Origin: Deltaproteobacteria bacterium
GTDB lineage: Bacteria; Desulfobacterota; Desulfobacteria; Desulfobacterales; BuS5
Assembly: GCA_021157555.1 (NCBI GenBank)
Contig: JAGGWL010000176.1
Span: 1-15,376, forward strand
Length of the DNA stretch: 15,376 bases
Reading direction: 5' to 3'
The notes under the pieces are model-generated. The model saw only the letters and a list, made by a program, of their open reading frames with translations. It was not told the DNA's origin and ran no database searches. Positions 15,282 to 15,376 of this stretch are shown here, one piece after another (the first letter of the stretch is position 1; each line of letters starts with the position of its first letter). The position numbers were made by a program, and so were the translations under genes.

Positions 15282-15365
15282 ACTGAGCTATAATAAAATT
15301 TGAAAACCTCTGAAACTCGCTGCGCTCAAACAGCCAGAGGTTTTCAAATTTCACCATAGCTCAGT
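15282..15365. repeat. 84-nt interrupted palindrome (REP/MITE-like)
   Basis: Outer arms ACTGAGCTAT (15282-15291) and ATAGCTCAGT (15356-15365) pair perfectly over 10 bases. After a 4x4 internal loop (AATA/CACC), inner arms AAATTTGAAAACCTCT (15296-15311) and AGAGGTTTTCAAATTT (15336-15351) pair perfectly over 16 bases. The loop is 24 bases (15312-15335). One strand translates to FENLWLFERSEFQRFSNF; FERSEF-containing open frames are, from memory, frequent artefacts of repeats in Desulfobacterales-like genomes. No transposase is visible. Confidence 0.9.
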
Positions 15366-15376
15366 CCTGACATCTA

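Noticed and set aside
15172..15357. Minus-strand open frame starting MVKFENLWLFERSEF
   Set aside because: Its first part is the translation of the palindrome and the rest is out of frame with the RhuM-like tail, so it is a repeat artefact.
1..15376. CRISPR array, tRNA, rRNA, riboswitch or transposase
   Set aside because: No spaced direct repeats, no cloverleaf or rRNA-like sequence, no recognised aptamer and no transposase motif were seen by eye.

Overview
The window is AT-rich bacterial chromosome, most likely from a sulfate-reducer-type Desulfobacterota (Desulfobacterales-like). This inference rests on gene content: a NIL-domain/2x[4Fe-4S] ferredoxin, an unusually long PPi-dependent phosphofructokinase, a PilR-type sigma-54 activator, and a palindromic repeat whose translation contains FERSEF. 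No marker gene (rRNA, tRNA) is present, so the assignment is tentative.

Layout. (1) 1-949, minus: 5' part of an AAA-ATPase_like protein, cut by the window edge. (2) 1053-1422, minus: frameshifted remnant of a winged-helix/Rossmann regulator. (3) 1423-1671: no recognisable gene. (4) 1672-2106, minus: NIL-ferredoxin, divergent from (5) 2265-4376, plus: PPi-phosphofructokinase, the only intact plus-strand gene. (6) 4385-13998, minus: a compact, partly overlapping run transcribed as lepB > pyrB > pyrC > PilR-like activator > M24 peptidase > elbB > recC. (7) 13999-15376: an eroded accessory patch around pgpA, with a HicB-like antitoxin, a hicA remnant, two RhuM-like remnants and a long palindrome.

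How the genes work together. The large run combines protein export (LepB), pyrimidine synthesis (PyrB, PyrC), sigma-54 regulation, peptide turnover, DJ-1-type glyoxalase activity (ElbB) and DNA end processing (RecC). Overlapping or adjacent stop and start signals (pyrB/pyrC, pyrC/activator, elbB/recC) suggest one polycistronic transcript with translational coupling rather than one pathway. RecC has no RecB or RecD beside it here, and the sigma-54 activator has no kinase beside it. PPi-phosphofructokinase gives reversible, PPi-linked glycolysis.

No convincing new multi-gene system was found. The most interesting signals are decay and small-scale change: a HicB-like gene whose middle has been rewritten by two compensating single-base indels next to a dead hicA; C- and N-terminal RhuM fragments lying in reversed order; an 84-nt palindrome; an A11 tract directly after the lepB start; a 24-bp tandem duplication in recC; and an 18-position hairpin inside the M24 peptidase gene.
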